In this document: positions 25,737 to 34,882 of the stretch, piece by piece
Layout: each line of letters begins with the position of its first letter
Numbering within the stretch: the stretch's first letter is position 1
Origin: Aestuariivita sp.
GTDB lineage: Bacteria > Pseudomonadota > Alphaproteobacteria > Rhodobacterales > Rhodobacteraceae
Assembly (NCBI RefSeq): GCF_021404545.1
Contig: NZ_JAAWWD010000003.1
Coordinates: 1-64,000 of the forward strand
Direction of reading: 5' to 3'
DNA length: 64,000 nucleotides
Program-made: the position numbers and the translations under genes
Notes under the pieces: model-generated
What the model was told of the DNA's origin: nothing
The model's input: only the letters and a program-made list of their open reading frames with translations
Databases searched by the model: none

Positions 25737-26717
25737 ATGGATTTTCTGACCTCAATCGGTGACTTTCTCACCCAGCAACTGGGCCCGTTCGGCCCATTGA
25801 TCGTGGTAGGCGGCTTGGGTCTTTTCATGATCTTGCTGACCATTCCGTTCATGCTCAACCAGCGCGAGGATCCGCTGAAAAAGCTCAGCCGCGCCAATGA
25901 TGCGAATCGCACGCAGCCCAAACAGCAAGAGCGTTTGCGCCAGGCGGGCCGCAACGAACAGCTTGAACGATTTGCCAATTTCCTCGAACCCAAGGACGTG
26001 GAAGAGCTGTCGGCCATTCAGCTGAAGCTGACCCAGGCCGGTTACCAGTCCCGCGATGCGGTGCGCATGTATCACTTTGCCCAGTTCGCATTGGGGATTT
26101 TGGGGCTGGTTCTGGGTTTTGTCTATGTGACCTTTGTTGCGGGTGACCAGGAGTTCACCACCCAGCAGACGGTCATGTATACCATCGGGCCAGGGGCCGC
26201 GGGCTATATGCTGCCCAAATACTGGGTGACGCGCCGTGTTGGCGAACGCCAGCAACAGATCGAGGAGGCGTTTCCAGACGCGCTCGACATGATGCTGGTC
26301 TGCGTCGAGGCCGGTCAATCGCTGGATCAGTCGATCATTCGCGTCGCCAAGGAATTGCGCGTCTCCTACCCTTCGCTCGCCGATGAGTTCGAGATCGTGT
26401 CTTACGAGGTCAAGGCCGGTAAGGATCGCACCAGTGTTCTGCGCGATATGGCGACACGCTGCGGCGTGTTGGATGTGTCGTCCTTCGTGACCGTGATGAT
26501 CCAGTCGCAGACGTTCGGCACCTCGATTGCCGAGGCGCTGCGCGTCTATGCAGGCGAGATGCGCGACAAACGCGTGATGCGCGCCGAGGAAGCCGCAAAC
26601 AAGTTGCCAACCAAGATGACGCTTGCCACTATGGGCTTGACGGTTCCACCTCTTCTGGTGATCCTGATCGGCCCATCGGCACACAATATCTCGATGATGG
26701 GCACAATGGGGCAGTAA
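25737..26717 (+). CDS. tadC: Tad pilus inner-membrane platform protein TadC
   Basis: Second T2SSF-family platform protein, 326 residues. It has an N-terminal helix (about 19-39), two helices near 115-160, the FPDALDMMLVCVEAGQSLDQSI cytoplasmic core that mirrors the LPDAV block of TadB, and a C-terminal helix (about 295-315). It immediately follows tadB, as in almost all Tad loci. Confidence 0.95.
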   Translation: MDFLTSIGDFLTQQLGPFGPLIVVGGLGLFMILLTIPFMLNQREDPLKKLSRANDANRTQPKQQERLRQAGRNEQLERFANFLEPKDVEELSAIQLKLTQAGYQSRDAVRMYHFAQFALGILGLVLGFVYVTFVAGDQEFTTQQTVMYTIGPGAAGYMLPKYWVTRRVGERQQQIEEAFPDALDMMLVCVEAGQSLDQSIIRVAKELRVSYPSLADEFEIVSYEVKAGKDRTSVLRDMATRCGVLDVSSFVTVMIQSQTFGTSIAEALRVYAGEMRDKRVMRAEEAANKLPTKMTLATMGLTVPPLLVILIGPSAHNISMMGTMGQ

Positions 26718-26733
26718 CAGCAAAGCGCACATA

Positions 26734-27324
26734 ATGCGGCTGGACAAAGCAGATCAGTTTTCCCGCCGCAGATGGCCCGCCGCCATCGGCCTTGCTGTGA
26801 TTGCCGGATTGGCCGCCTGCGCGCCGGGCGGCTTTTCGCGTGATGAGGCAAGCCCCTTTGCGCCAGGCACCGATCTGCGCGCCCAGGCCGTAGACGGGGT
26901 CGAGGTTGGTCATCGCTTGATGCAGGCGGGTCAGTACGAACTGGCTCTGGAGGCGTTTACACGTGCCGCGCTCGAACAGGGGATCACCGCCGAAATCCTG
27001 ACCAGCATCGGCTCGGCCAATCTGGGCCTGGGCCGTTTGGGCCAGGCCGAAGATATGCTGCGCCGTGCGGTCGAAACCGAACCGGAATGGCCCGAAGCCT
27101 GGAACAACCTGGGCGTCGTACTGATGGAGCGCGGCGAGACCGCCGAAGCCGTGCAGATTTTCCGCAAAGCCTTTGCTTTGGACAATGGCCAAAGCGCATC
27201 AATCCGGGACAATCTGCGCTTAGCACTCGCAAAATCCGAAAATCCTGATACTGTGGCATTAGAACAAGACTATAAACTCGTGCGTCGGGGACGGGGAGAA
27301 TTCCTGATCCGAAAAGCCGAGTAG
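26734..27324 (+). CDS. tadD: TPR lipoprotein TadD
   Basis: A 196-residue lipoprotein with lipobox LAAC (C29) after a basic, short-helix signal. The mature part holds about three tetratricopeptide repeats (about 58-160), e.g. AWNNLGVVLMERGETAEAVQIF. TadD is thought to help secretin assembly in the periplasm. It starts 16 bases after tadC; the ribosome-binding site is weak. Confidence 0.9.
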   Translation: MRLDKADQFSRRRWPAAIGLAVIAGLAACAPGGFSRDEASPFAPGTDLRAQAVDGVEVGHRLMQAGQYELALEAFTRAALEQGITAEILTSIGSANLGLGRLGQAEDMLRRAVETEPEWPEAWNNLGVVLMERGETAEAVQIFRKAFALDNGQSASIRDNLRLALAKSENPDTVALEQDYKLVRRGRGEFLIRKAE

Positions 27325-27355
27325 CATTGAGCAAGAGCAGTAAAAGGACGCAAAA

Positions 27356-28201
27356 ATGCGCCATCCCCTCTTTGTTGTGGCGACCCTTTCGGGGGCCTTC
27401 GCCCTAAGCGCATGTTCCGACAGTGGCGAGGAAACGGTCGAACGGGCCTTTCAGGATGTCAACGTCGTCGATGAGAGCAATCTCGGCGACGTCATGTTGA
27501 CCGTGGCCGATCCGGGCGAGGCGGTGAGCTATTTCAACCGAACGCTCAAAGACCATCCCGACCGGATCGACCTGCGGCGCGGGTTGGCCAAATCCCTGAT
27601 CCGCGCGCGGCGCAACACCGAAGGCGCCGTGGCCTGGAGCCGCGTTGTCGCCCATCCAGAGGCCAACGCGTCCGATCAGGTCGATTACGCCGACGCGCTG
27701 ATCCGCACCGGCAACTGGGACAAGGCCGAAGAGGTTCTGGATTCCGTCCCCCCCACCCACGAGACCTTCAAACGCTACCGGCTTGAGGCGATGGTCGCCG
27801 ACAGCAACCAGGAATGGACGAATGCCGACAGTTTCTATGAAATCGCCGTCGGCCTGACCACGCGCCCGGCCGGCGTGATGAACAACTGGGGCTACTCCAA
27901 GCTGACCCGCGGCGATTTTGCCGAGGCCGAGCGCCTGTTCGGAGACGCCATCCGACAGGACGAGACGCTGTTTACCGCCAAAAACAACCTGGTGCTGGCG
28001 CGGGGCGCGCAGCGTGCCTATACCCTGCCCGTGATCCCGATGAGCCAGATCGAGCGGGCGCAGCTTTTGCATACGCTGGGTCTTTCTGCAATCAAGCAGG
28101 GCGATGTGGAAACCGGCAAGGGTCTCTTGCGCGAGGCGATCGAAACCCACCCGCAGCATTTCGAAGAGGCCGTCCGCTCCCTCCGGGCGCTTGAGGCCTG
28201 A
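27356..28201 (+). CDS. second TPR lipoprotein of the Tad locus
   Basis: A 281-residue lipoprotein with lipobox LSAC (C20). It carries several degenerate tetratricopeptide repeats between about 55 and 275, including GVMNNWGYSKLTRGDFAEAERLF. It follows TadD and precedes the prepilin peptidase with a two-base gap, so it belongs to the same operon. Rhodobacterales Tad loci often carry two such TPR proteins; the exact role is not known to me. Confidence 0.9.
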   Translation: MRHPLFVVATLSGAFALSACSDSGEETVERAFQDVNVVDESNLGDVMLTVADPGEAVSYFNRTLKDHPDRIDLRRGLAKSLIRARRNTEGAVAWSRVVAHPEANASDQVDYADALIRTGNWDKAEEVLDSVPPTHETFKRYRLEAMVADSNQEWTNADSFYEIAVGLTTRPAGVMNNWGYSKLTRGDFAEAERLFGDAIRQDETLFTAKNNLVLARGAQRAYTLPVIPMSQIERAQLLHTLGLSAIKQGDVETGKGLLREAIETHPQHFEEAVRSLRALEA

Positions 28202-28203
28202 TC

Positions 28204-28698
28204 ATGGCCATCGGCGCGGTCGAGGCCCTGTGGTATCTGCCGTTCGTGCTGCCGATCTGCCTTTACGTGGCCTTCACCGACCTGCGGGACATGAAGATCA
28301 CCAACCAGGCGGTCATTGTTCTGGGCGCCCTGTTTCTGATCCTCGGCCTGATCACGCTGCCCTTGCCTGAATACGGGCTTCGGCTCGTTCAGATGGTGGC
28401 GGTTCTGGTGATCGGCATTGTCCTGAACGCCGCTGGCGGCGTGGGTGCGGGCGACGCGAAATTCGCGGCCGCCGCCGCCCCCTATATCGCGCCCGGCGAT
28501 CTCAGCATGGTGATCGTAATCTTCTCGGCCACGCTTCTGGCAGCCTTTGCCACGCATCGACTGGCCAAACATACACCTCTGCGCCGCATCGCGCCCGACT
28601 GGCAAAGCTGGGGGCGCGGCTGGGACTTTCCGATGGGTCTGGCCCTGGGACCAGCCCTTGGGATCTATCTGATTTTAGGCGCTTTTTTAGGAAACTGA
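28204..28698 (+). CDS. cpaA: prepilin peptidase CpaA/TadV
   Basis: Type IV prepilin peptidase (164 residues, the short Tad type without an N-methylase domain) that cleaves the Flp leaders after Gly. Both catalytic aspartates of the GxGD family are visible: D26 in FTDLRD and D84 in GVGAGDAKF. It has five or six hydrophobic segments. The start is two bases after the upstream TPR gene. It is normally near the pilin gene; here it is at the far end of the locus. Confidence 0.94.
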   Translation: MAIGAVEALWYLPFVLPICLYVAFTDLRDMKITNQAVIVLGALFLILGLITLPLPEYGLRLVQMVAVLVIGIVLNAAGGVGAGDAKFAAAAAPYIAPGDLSMVIVIFSATLLAAFATHRLAKHTPLRRIAPDWQSWGRGWDFPMGLALGPALGIYLILGAFLGN

Positions 28699-28794
28699 GC
28701 GAGTACAGAGCGTCCTGAGGCACCAGTTCCGGCCCAATTTGGCCACAAAACTCAGGCATGAATCCGCCGATAGACAGCGACCGAGGCCCACGAC

Positions 28795-30105
28795 ATGAAC
28801 ATGCAGCCCCAAACCGTTCTCGCCCCACCGATGCCGCGCTATCTCGAAGAGATGCAACTTCCCGCGGTGATGATGCGGGACATCCTGCTTAAGACAATCT
28901 TCCGCAAGAGCGTCTCGTCTGTTTCTGAAATTGCACAAGCCGTCTGCCTGCCGCCCTCGGTCACCCAGGAACTGGTGGATATGGTGCGCGAACAAAAACT
29001 GCTTGAGGCGACAGGCACCCTGAATGCCAATAACGGCAATGAAATGGGCTATCAGCTGACCGATGCGGGCAAATCCCGCGCGCTCGATGCGCTGTCGCAG
29101 TCGGAGTATTACGGACCCATGCCGGTGCCGTTGAATGTCTACCGCGATCAGGTAGAGCGTCAGTCGATCCGCAACATCCAGATCACCCGCGATCAGTTGA
29201 CCAATGCGATGGGTCATCTGATCCTGCCGGACGCGCTCCTCGATCATCTGGGGCCCGCGGTCAGCTCGGGCCGGTCGATCCTGATGTATGGCCCACCAGG
29301 CAACGGGAAATCCTCGATCTCCAACGGGATGCGCGACGCGATGGGCGACAGGGTCTATGTGCCTTTCGCCATTGAGTATTCCGGCCAGGTGATCACGGTT
29401 TACGACCCAATCGTGCATACCGCAGCCACCGTGCAGCAGGATGATCCCACCTCGCTGCGCCGTGCCGCGAACCGGTTCGACAGCCGCTATGTCTGTTGCG
29501 AGCGCCCCACGGTGATTACCGGGGGGGAGCTGTCGCTCGATATGCTGGATCTGGTCTATAATCCAAACGCCAAGACCTATCAGGCGCCGCTGCAGCTGAA
29601 ATCCTCCGGTGGGATCTTCATCGTGGATGACCTGGGCCGTCAGGCAGAGTCGCCGCAGGCCCTGGTGAACCGCTGGATCGTGCCACTGGAGGAAAACAAG
29701 GACATCCTCGCCCTGCAATCGGGGGAGAAATTTGAGGTGCCCTTCGATACGCTGGTTATCTTTTCCACCAACTTTCACCCAAATGAAATCTTTGACCAGG
29801 CCGCACTGCGTCGGATCTTCTACAAGATCAAGATCGACGGCCCCAATCAGGAAAACTTCCTGAAGATCTTTGCATTGGTGGCGCGCAACAAAGGGATGCC
29901 GCTGGATGAGAAAGCCTTGGTGCATCTGCTCAAAGTCAAATACCCGACGATCCAGAACATCTATGCCAATTACCAGCCGGTGTTCCTGATCGACCAGATG
30001 ATTTCGATCTGCGAGTTCGAGGGGCTGCCCTATAAGATGTCACCCGAGCTGATCGACCGCGCCTGGGCGAATATGTTCGTCGAGGACGAGGTAATCCTGA
30101 AATAG
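28795..30105 (+). CDS. AAA+ ATPase next to the Tad locus
   Basis: A 436-residue soluble protein. The N-terminal third (about 25-100) looks like a winged helix (SVSEIAQAVCLPPSVTQEL...GYQLTDAGK). An AAA+ core follows with Walker A GPPGNGKS (166-173) and Walker B IFIVDD (274-279). A later FSTN (about 323-326) fits sensor 1. No transmembrane or protease part is present. It lies 96 bp after cpaA on the same strand, and similar proteins accompany Rhodobacterales Tad loci, so a role in regulating or remodelling the pilus machine is plausible but unproven. Confidence 0.88.
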   Translation: MNMQPQTVLAPPMPRYLEEMQLPAVMMRDILLKTIFRKSVSSVSEIAQAVCLPPSVTQELVDMVREQKLLEATGTLNANNGNEMGYQLTDAGKSRALDALSQSEYYGPMPVPLNVYRDQVERQSIRNIQITRDQLTNAMGHLILPDALLDHLGPAVSSGRSILMYGPPGNGKSSISNGMRDAMGDRVYVPFAIEYSGQVITVYDPIVHTAATVQQDDPTSLRRAANRFDSRYVCCERPTVITGGELSLDMLDLVYNPNAKTYQAPLQLKSSGGIFIVDDLGRQAESPQALVNRWIVPLEENKDILALQSGEKFEVPFDTLVIFSTNFHPNEIFDQAALRRIFYKIKIDGPNQENFLKIFALVARNKGMPLDEKALVHLLKVKYPTIQNIYANYQPVFLIDQMISICEFEGLPYKMSPELIDRAWANMFVEDEVILK

Positions 30106-30175
30106 CCCGCGATCCCGGCGACCGTGTCACAGGTCCGGCCGCGATCCGAAAAATCATTCATAGGCCGACCCCGGC

Positions 30176-30241
30176 CCTTCTTCTTGCCAAAAATACCGAC
30201 GGGGGAGGTCCCTTGGGACCGGGGGCAGAGCCCCCAACCCA
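30176..30241 (-). repeat. dispersed GC-rich extragenic palindrome, copy B
   Basis: Read on the minus strand it runs TTGGGGGCTCTGCCCCCGG, a second CCTCCCCCG block, then CGGTATTTTTGGCAAGAAGAAGG. It matches copy C1 (60257-60318) almost throughout and shares the tail with copies A and C2. It lies between the AAA+ ATPase gene and the DEXH helicase gene. Confidence 0.78.
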
Positions 30242-30339
30242 GGCCAGACCCCCTCGAAACCGCCTGCAAGCCCAGAGGTGAGCGTCGAGCGCTCTGAAAT
30301 CGGCTTGGACCTTGGCCAGGTTCAGTTTACCTCTCGTCT

Positions 30340-32787
30340 ATGACCTCCCTCCCCTCCCGGTTCACCAACTGGTTCTCGACCAAAGGCTGGTCGATCCATC
30401 CCCATCAGCAGGCGATGCTGGACCGCTCGGATGACCCGGCGTTGCTGCTGATCGCTCCGACGGGCGGCGGCAAGACCTTGGCGGGTTTCCTGCCCACGCT
30501 GGTTGATCTGGCCGAGGCCGGTCACAATGGATTGCATACGCTCTACATCTCTCCGCTCAAGGCGTTGGCAGTCGATATCAAACGCAACCTGCGCACCCCG
30601 GTCGACGAGATGGGCCTTGAGATCCGCATCGACGACCGCACCGGCGACACCCCCGCCAGCCGCAAGAAACGTCAACGTGCCGACCCGCCGCATATCCTTC
30701 TGACCACACCGGAAAGCCTGGCGCTGCTCGTGTCCTACGAAGACGCCCCACTTATGTTTCGCGGGCTCAAACGCGTGGTGGTCGATGAGATTCACGCGCT
30801 CGCCGAAAGCAAGCGCGGCGATCAGTTGATGCTGGCGCTGGCGCGGCTACAAACGCTTTGCCCCGATCTGCGGCGCGTGGGCCTCTCGGCCACGGTCGAG
30901 GATCCCCAGGCCATCGCCCATTTTCTAGCTCGCCATCCCGATCCCTGTGAGATCCTGATGGCCGATCCCGGCCCACCTCCCGATATCGCGATGCTGACCA
31001 CGGATGAAGCCCCGCCCTGGGCGGGGGGCGGGGCCAAATACGCCATCCCTGCCGTGCTGGAGCAGGTCAAACGCCACAAAACCACGCTGATCTTTCACAA
31101 CACCCGCGCCCAGGCCGAGCTGTTCTTTCACAACCTCTGGCTTGCCAATGACGACAGCCTGCCCATCGGCATTCATCACGGATCCCTCGACCGGATCCAG
31201 CGCGACCGGGTCGAGGCCGCCATGGTGCGGGGCGAGCTGCGGGCGATTGTCTGCACCGGCTCTCTCGATCTGGGGATCGACTGGGGGGATGTGGATCTGG
31301 TGATCCAGATCGGCGCGCCCAAGAATGTCAAACGGCTGGTTCAGCGGATTGGCCGCGCCAACCACCGCTATAACGCGCCCTCGAAGGCGCTCTTGGTGCC
31401 TGCCAACCGGTTCGAGGTCGTCGAATGCATCGCTGCCCTTGAAGCGGTCAAGGCCGGAGATCTGGATGGCGATCCGCGTGGAGACGGGCCGCTTGATGTT
31501 CTCTGCCAGCATATCCTGATCACCGCTTCGGCCGGCCCTTTTCAGGCCGATGCGCTTTACGCCGAGGTGACCAGCGCAGGCGCCTATCATACGCTGAGCC
31601 GGGCTGAGTTCGACGCCTGCCTCGATTTCTGCGCTACGGGCGGATATGCCTTGCGCGCCTATGATCAGTGGCAACGTCTGATGCGGCGCGCCGATGGCCT
31701 CTGGCAGCTCCGCGATCCCCGCACGGCGCGGCGCATCCGCATGAATATCGGCACCATCCAGGACACCGATACACTCAAGGTGCGGCTGAAACGGTCGCGC
31801 GGAGGCAAACCGCTGGGCGAGATCGAGGAAGGCTTTGCCGCCACGCTCACCCCCGGCGATACCTTTTTGATCGGCGGGCAGATCGTGCGCTATGAAGGCC
31901 TGCGCGAGATGACGGTCGAGGTCACGCGCCGCGCCGACAAGAAACCCAAGATCGCCACCTTCATGGGCACGAAGTTCGCCACCTCCACCCAGTTAAGCGC
32001 ACGCATCCTTGAGATGTTCAGACAGCCGAGCTGGCCCGCCCTGCCCCCGCACACCGCCGAATGGCTGGCGCTGCAACGCAGCGTTTCCAAGCTGCCCGAA
32101 CCCGGACGCCTTTTGATCGAAAGCTTTCCACATGACGGGCGCGAACAGATGGTCGTCTATGGGTTTGCGGGACGCAACGCGCAACAGACGCTGGGCCTTT
32201 TGCTCACCAAACGCCTGGAGGAGATGGGGCTGAACCCGCTGGGCTTTGTCTCCACCGATTATGCAACGCTGATCTGGGGATTGGACCGGCTCGACGATCC
32301 CGCGCCGCTGTTCGACATCGCCGCCCTGCGAGACGGGCTAGAGACCTGGCTGGCCGGAAATGCTGTGATGAAGCGCACGTTTCGCGCCTCGGCCACCATC
32401 GCCGGGCTGATCGAGCGCAACATCGGCGGCCAGCGCAAGTCCGGGCGGCAGGCCACGTTTTCCTCCGACATCCTTTACGACACCCTGCACAAATACGACC
32501 CCGACCACCTGATGCTGAAAATCACCCGAACCGAGGCGCTGCGTGGCCTGGTTGATTTCGGTCGCATCGAGGACTTGGCCGCCCGGATTGGCGGCCGCAT
32601 CGACCATCTGAAACTGGACCGGATCACGCCCCTGTCGGCGCCGCTCTTTCTCGAACCCGGTCGCGTACCGATCAAGGGGCTGGCCGAGGAACGGCTGCTG
32701 GCCGAGGAGGCCGACCGTCTGCTGTCCACAGCCGGCCTGGCCACAGCGCCCGCGCCGCGCAAACCGCAATGGCGTGTCGGCTATTGA
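30340..32787 (+). CDS. ligase-associated DEXH-box helicase (Lhr-like)
   Basis: An 815-residue superfamily 2 helicase of the type found beside ATP-dependent DNA ligase in bacterial repair clusters. Motif I is APTGGGKT (39-46), motif II DEIH (149-152), motif III LSAT, and motif VI QRIGRANHR. The Lhr-type winged-helix and C-terminal DUF4145-like core follow. It is shorter than E. coli Lhr (about 1,500 residues) as expected for this class. The next gene, 42 bp on, is pdeM of the same system. The associated ligase and exonuclease genes are not in the window. Confidence 0.93.
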   Translation: MTSLPSRFTNWFSTKGWSIHPHQQAMLDRSDDPALLLIAPTGGGKTLAGFLPTLVDLAEAGHNGLHTLYISPLKALAVDIKRNLRTPVDEMGLEIRIDDRTGDTPASRKKRQRADPPHILLTTPESLALLVSYEDAPLMFRGLKRVVVDEIHALAESKRGDQLMLALARLQTLCPDLRRVGLSATVEDPQAIAHFLARHPDPCEILMADPGPPPDIAMLTTDEAPPWAGGGAKYAIPAVLEQVKRHKTTLIFHNTRAQAELFFHNLWLANDDSLPIGIHHGSLDRIQRDRVEAAMVRGELRAIVCTGSLDLGIDWGDVDLVIQIGAPKNVKRLVQRIGRANHRYNAPSKALLVPANRFEVVECIAALEAVKAGDLDGDPRGDGPLDVLCQHILITASAGPFQADALYAEVTSAGAYHTLSRAEFDACLDFCATGGYALRAYDQWQRLMRRADGLWQLRDPRTARRIRMNIGTIQDTDTLKVRLKRSRGGKPLGEIEEGFAATLTPGDTFLIGGQIVRYEGLREMTVEVTRRADKKPKIATFMGTKFATSTQLSARILEMFRQPSWPALPPHTAEWLALQRSVSKLPEPGRLLIESFPHDGREQMVVYGFAGRNAQQTLGLLLTKRLEEMGLNPLGFVSTDYATLIWGLDRLDDPAPLFDIAALRDGLETWLAGNAVMKRTFRASATIAGLIERNIGGQRKSGRQATFSSDILYDTLHKYDPDHLMLKITRTEALRGLVDFGRIEDLAARIGGRIDHLKLDRITPLSAPLFLEPGRVPIKGLAEERLLAEEADRLLSTAGLATAPAPRKPQWRVGY

Positions 32788-32829
32788 TGCCGCTTGCGTT
32801 CGGGGGCGCGCGAGGTCTAAGAACGGATC

Positions 32830-33528
32830 ATGAACGGGCATTCCTTCACCCTGGCTGGGGCCGAACTGGTAGCCTTAGGCTCTGGCGCGCTCTGGTGGCC
32901 GGACCAGGTCTTGCTCTGTGTGTCGGATCTGCATCTTGGCAAATCCGAACGCGTGGCCCGGCGCAGCGGGCTGACGCTCCCGCCCTATGACACGCGCGAT
33001 ACGCTCACCCGGCTGGCCGCCGATCTGGCGCTGACCAATGCCCGGACAGTTGTGTGCCTGGGCGACAGTTTCGACGATCTGCGCGCGGCTGAGGCCCTGC
33101 CGGAGGATGAGAAACTGTGGATCGCCAAGCTTCAGGCCGGGCGCCGCTGGGTTTGGATCGAAGGCAATCACGACCCCGGACCGATTGATCTGGGCGGGAC
33201 CCATCTGGCCGAACTGCCGCGTGCACCGCTCACATTTCGCCATATCGCCCAAAGCGGGGCCAGCGGCGAGGTGTCGGGCCATTACCACCCCAAGGCCGAA
33301 ATCGCGACGCGCGCCCGCCTGATCTCACGACCTGCCTTTCTGTTGGATAGCGACCGGGTGATCCTGCCCTCCTATGGCACCTATACAGGGGGGTTGCGCA
33401 GCACGGCGCCCGAACTGTCCGATTTGATGCGGCCCGAAGCTTTGGCGATCCTTACCGGGCGCAATCCCCATGCCGTGCCCATGCCGCGCGCCGCGCCGGA
33501 TCACACGAATCCGGCTTCTTCCAATTGA
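32830..33528 (+). CDS. pdeM: ligase-associated DNA-repair phosphoesterase PdeM
   Basis: A 232-residue calcineurin-like metallophosphoesterase of the ligase-associated DNA damage response endonuclease type. Metal motifs are complete: D33-L-H35, G78-D79, G112-N-H-D115 and G150-H151-Y-H153. It is the partner of the helicase upstream (30340-32787). The last 28 bases overlap the end of the convergent LytTR gene, so the two messages are antisense to each other at their 3' ends. Confidence 0.93.
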   Translation: MNGHSFTLAGAELVALGSGALWWPDQVLLCVSDLHLGKSERVARRSGLTLPPYDTRDTLTRLAADLALTNARTVVCLGDSFDDLRAAEALPEDEKLWIAKLQAGRRWVWIEGNHDPGPIDLGGTHLAELPRAPLTFRHIAQSGASGEVSGHYHPKAEIATRARLISRPAFLLDSDRVILPSYGTYTGGLRSTAPELSDLMRPEALAILTGRNPHAVPMPRAAPDHTNPASSN

Positions 33529-34262
33529 GGGCGGTATTTGCGGCTGACTGGTACACGATCGCCGTTTTGCAGCACAACATAGATTTTGCCCTTTTCCTTT
33601 TCGGATCGCAGGATCGCATCCCGTGCCACCCAATGCGACCGATGCGTGCTGAACCCGTCAATCCCATCCATTTCCTCAATCGCGTCCGACAGGCGTAAGC
33701 GAATTCGATGGGTGGCACAGGCCGACACAACCTCGACAAAATGATCGTCCGAAGACAGGCGCAATACGCTCACATCCGATGTCTGCGGCAGCCGCCGAAC
33801 CAGCCGCGGCACAATGGAGACGGCCGAGTTCGGCAGGTAGCTCATGTCATCCACGCCCGGAAACAGGCGGCGGGCCGTATAGACCGCAAGGCTGATCGGG
33901 ACCGTATAGGTCACCAGCTTTAGCAGGCTGGGCCCCTGCCCCGAAGGCCCGACCAGCATCCCATAGGTCAGCCCATAGAGAACCGGCGTGAACACCACCG
34001 TCAATATCGCGGTCGCGATCGTATCCACGATCAACGGGTGCCGCCGCCCCAGCCAGGCCTTGGTGATGATCAACGACAGCTGGCCCAGGGCGGTCGAAAC
34101 GAGCGTCACACCGAACCAATACGGGGCGCGATACCAGAAGCTATACATCTCGTATGTCCCAAAAGGTCCTGCTATGCTCAAGAGCGTGGAACACAGCACC
34201 CAGACAGCCAGCCATTGAGGCCGCAGAAAGTCGCTCAAACCTGACTTGATCTTATTCAGCAT
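33501..34262 (-). CDS. membrane-anchored LytTR-domain regulator
   Basis: A 253-residue protein with about four hydrophobic segments in residues 18-135 and a C-terminal LytTR DNA-binding domain (about 155-250). FSTHRSHWVARDAI and DRVPVSRKYRPQL are the typical LytTR blocks. There is no receiver domain, so the membrane part probably senses the signal directly. The target genes are unknown. An 8-bp palindrome lies 30-46 bp upstream of the start and may be its own operator. The gene's 3' end overlaps pdeM by 28 bp. Confidence 0.9.
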   Translation of the reverse strand: MLNKIKSGLSDFLRPQWLAVWVLCSTLLSIAGPFGTYEMYSFWYRAPYWFGVTLVSTALGQLSLIITKAWLGRRHPLIVDTIATAILTVVFTPVLYGLTYGMLVGPSGQGPSLLKLVTYTVPISLAVYTARRLFPGVDDMSYLPNSAVSIVPRLVRRLPQTSDVSVLRLSSDDHFVEVVSACATHRIRLRLSDAIEEMDGIDGFSTHRSHWVARDAILRSEKEKGKIYVVLQNGDRVPVSRKYRPQLEEAGFV

Positions 34263-34291
34263 GATACCCGAATAATCGCCCGTTGTTGCAA

Positions 34292-34308
34292 TTCAATTCC
34301 GAATTGAA
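34292..34308. promoter_or_regulatory. perfect palindrome upstream of the LytTR gene
   Basis: TTCAATTC-C-GAATTGAA is a perfect 8-bp inverted repeat with one central base, in an AT-rich 145-bp divergent gap between the LytTR regulator (start 34262) and the thioesterase (start 34408). It looks like an operator. The binding protein is unknown. Confidence 0.5.
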
Positions 34309-34407
34309 AAGAGTCTATTCCACACAATCGATAAATACCACGGGTCGAAATTATATAAAATTCCCCGTGACTTGGCAGAGACAAAGACAAAAAGGGCGCC
34401 ATTCACC

Positions 34408-34830
34408 ATGAATACCGAAATCCTGATGGCCATTCACGACAGCTTTGCCAGGCAATCGTTGATGGAGACGCTGGGCGCCCAGCTCGATCATGTGCAGAAG
34501 GGGGAGGTTCAGATTTCCGCGCCCATCCTGCCAGGGGCGCGGCAACAGCATGGCTTCGCCCATGCAGGGTTGACCTTTTCGCTGGGCGACAGCGCGGCGG
34601 GCTATACCGCGCTCAGTGTGATGCCGGTCGGCAGCGAGGTGCTGACGGCAGAGATCAAGATCAACCTGCTGGCCCCGGGCCGCGGCGAGCGGCTGATCGC
34701 TCGGGGGCGCGTCATCAAGCCGGGCCGACGCCTGGTGGTCGTGGCGGCGGATGTCCATGCCCTGGATCGCGGTGACGAAACGCTCATCGCGACACTCACA
34801 GGCACGATGGTTCCCCTGCTGTCTGACTGA
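34408..34830 (+). CDS. hotdog-fold thioesterase, PaaI-like
   Basis: A 140-residue single-hotdog protein of the PaaI/YbgC-like acyl-CoA thioesterase group. QQHGFAHAGLTFSLGDSAAGY is the helix and loop region in which the family's HGG-type motif sits, here HGFAHAG. The second half forms the EIKINLLAPGRG sheet. It probably hydrolyses a medium or aromatic acyl-CoA; the substrate is unknown. I chose the ATG at 34408 with AAGGGCG upstream over a TTG at 34372. It is convergent with folD. Confidence 0.88.
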   Translation: MNTEILMAIHDSFARQSLMETLGAQLDHVQKGEVQISAPILPGARQQHGFAHAGLTFSLGDSAAGYTALSVMPVGSEVLTAEIKINLLAPGRGERLIARGRVIKPGRRLVVVAADVHALDRGDETLIATLTGTMVPLLSD

Positions 34831-34882
34831 CGCCGCGGCCCTGTACGCCTGGCGCCGCGGATGTGTCACGCCGGAGCGTCTG

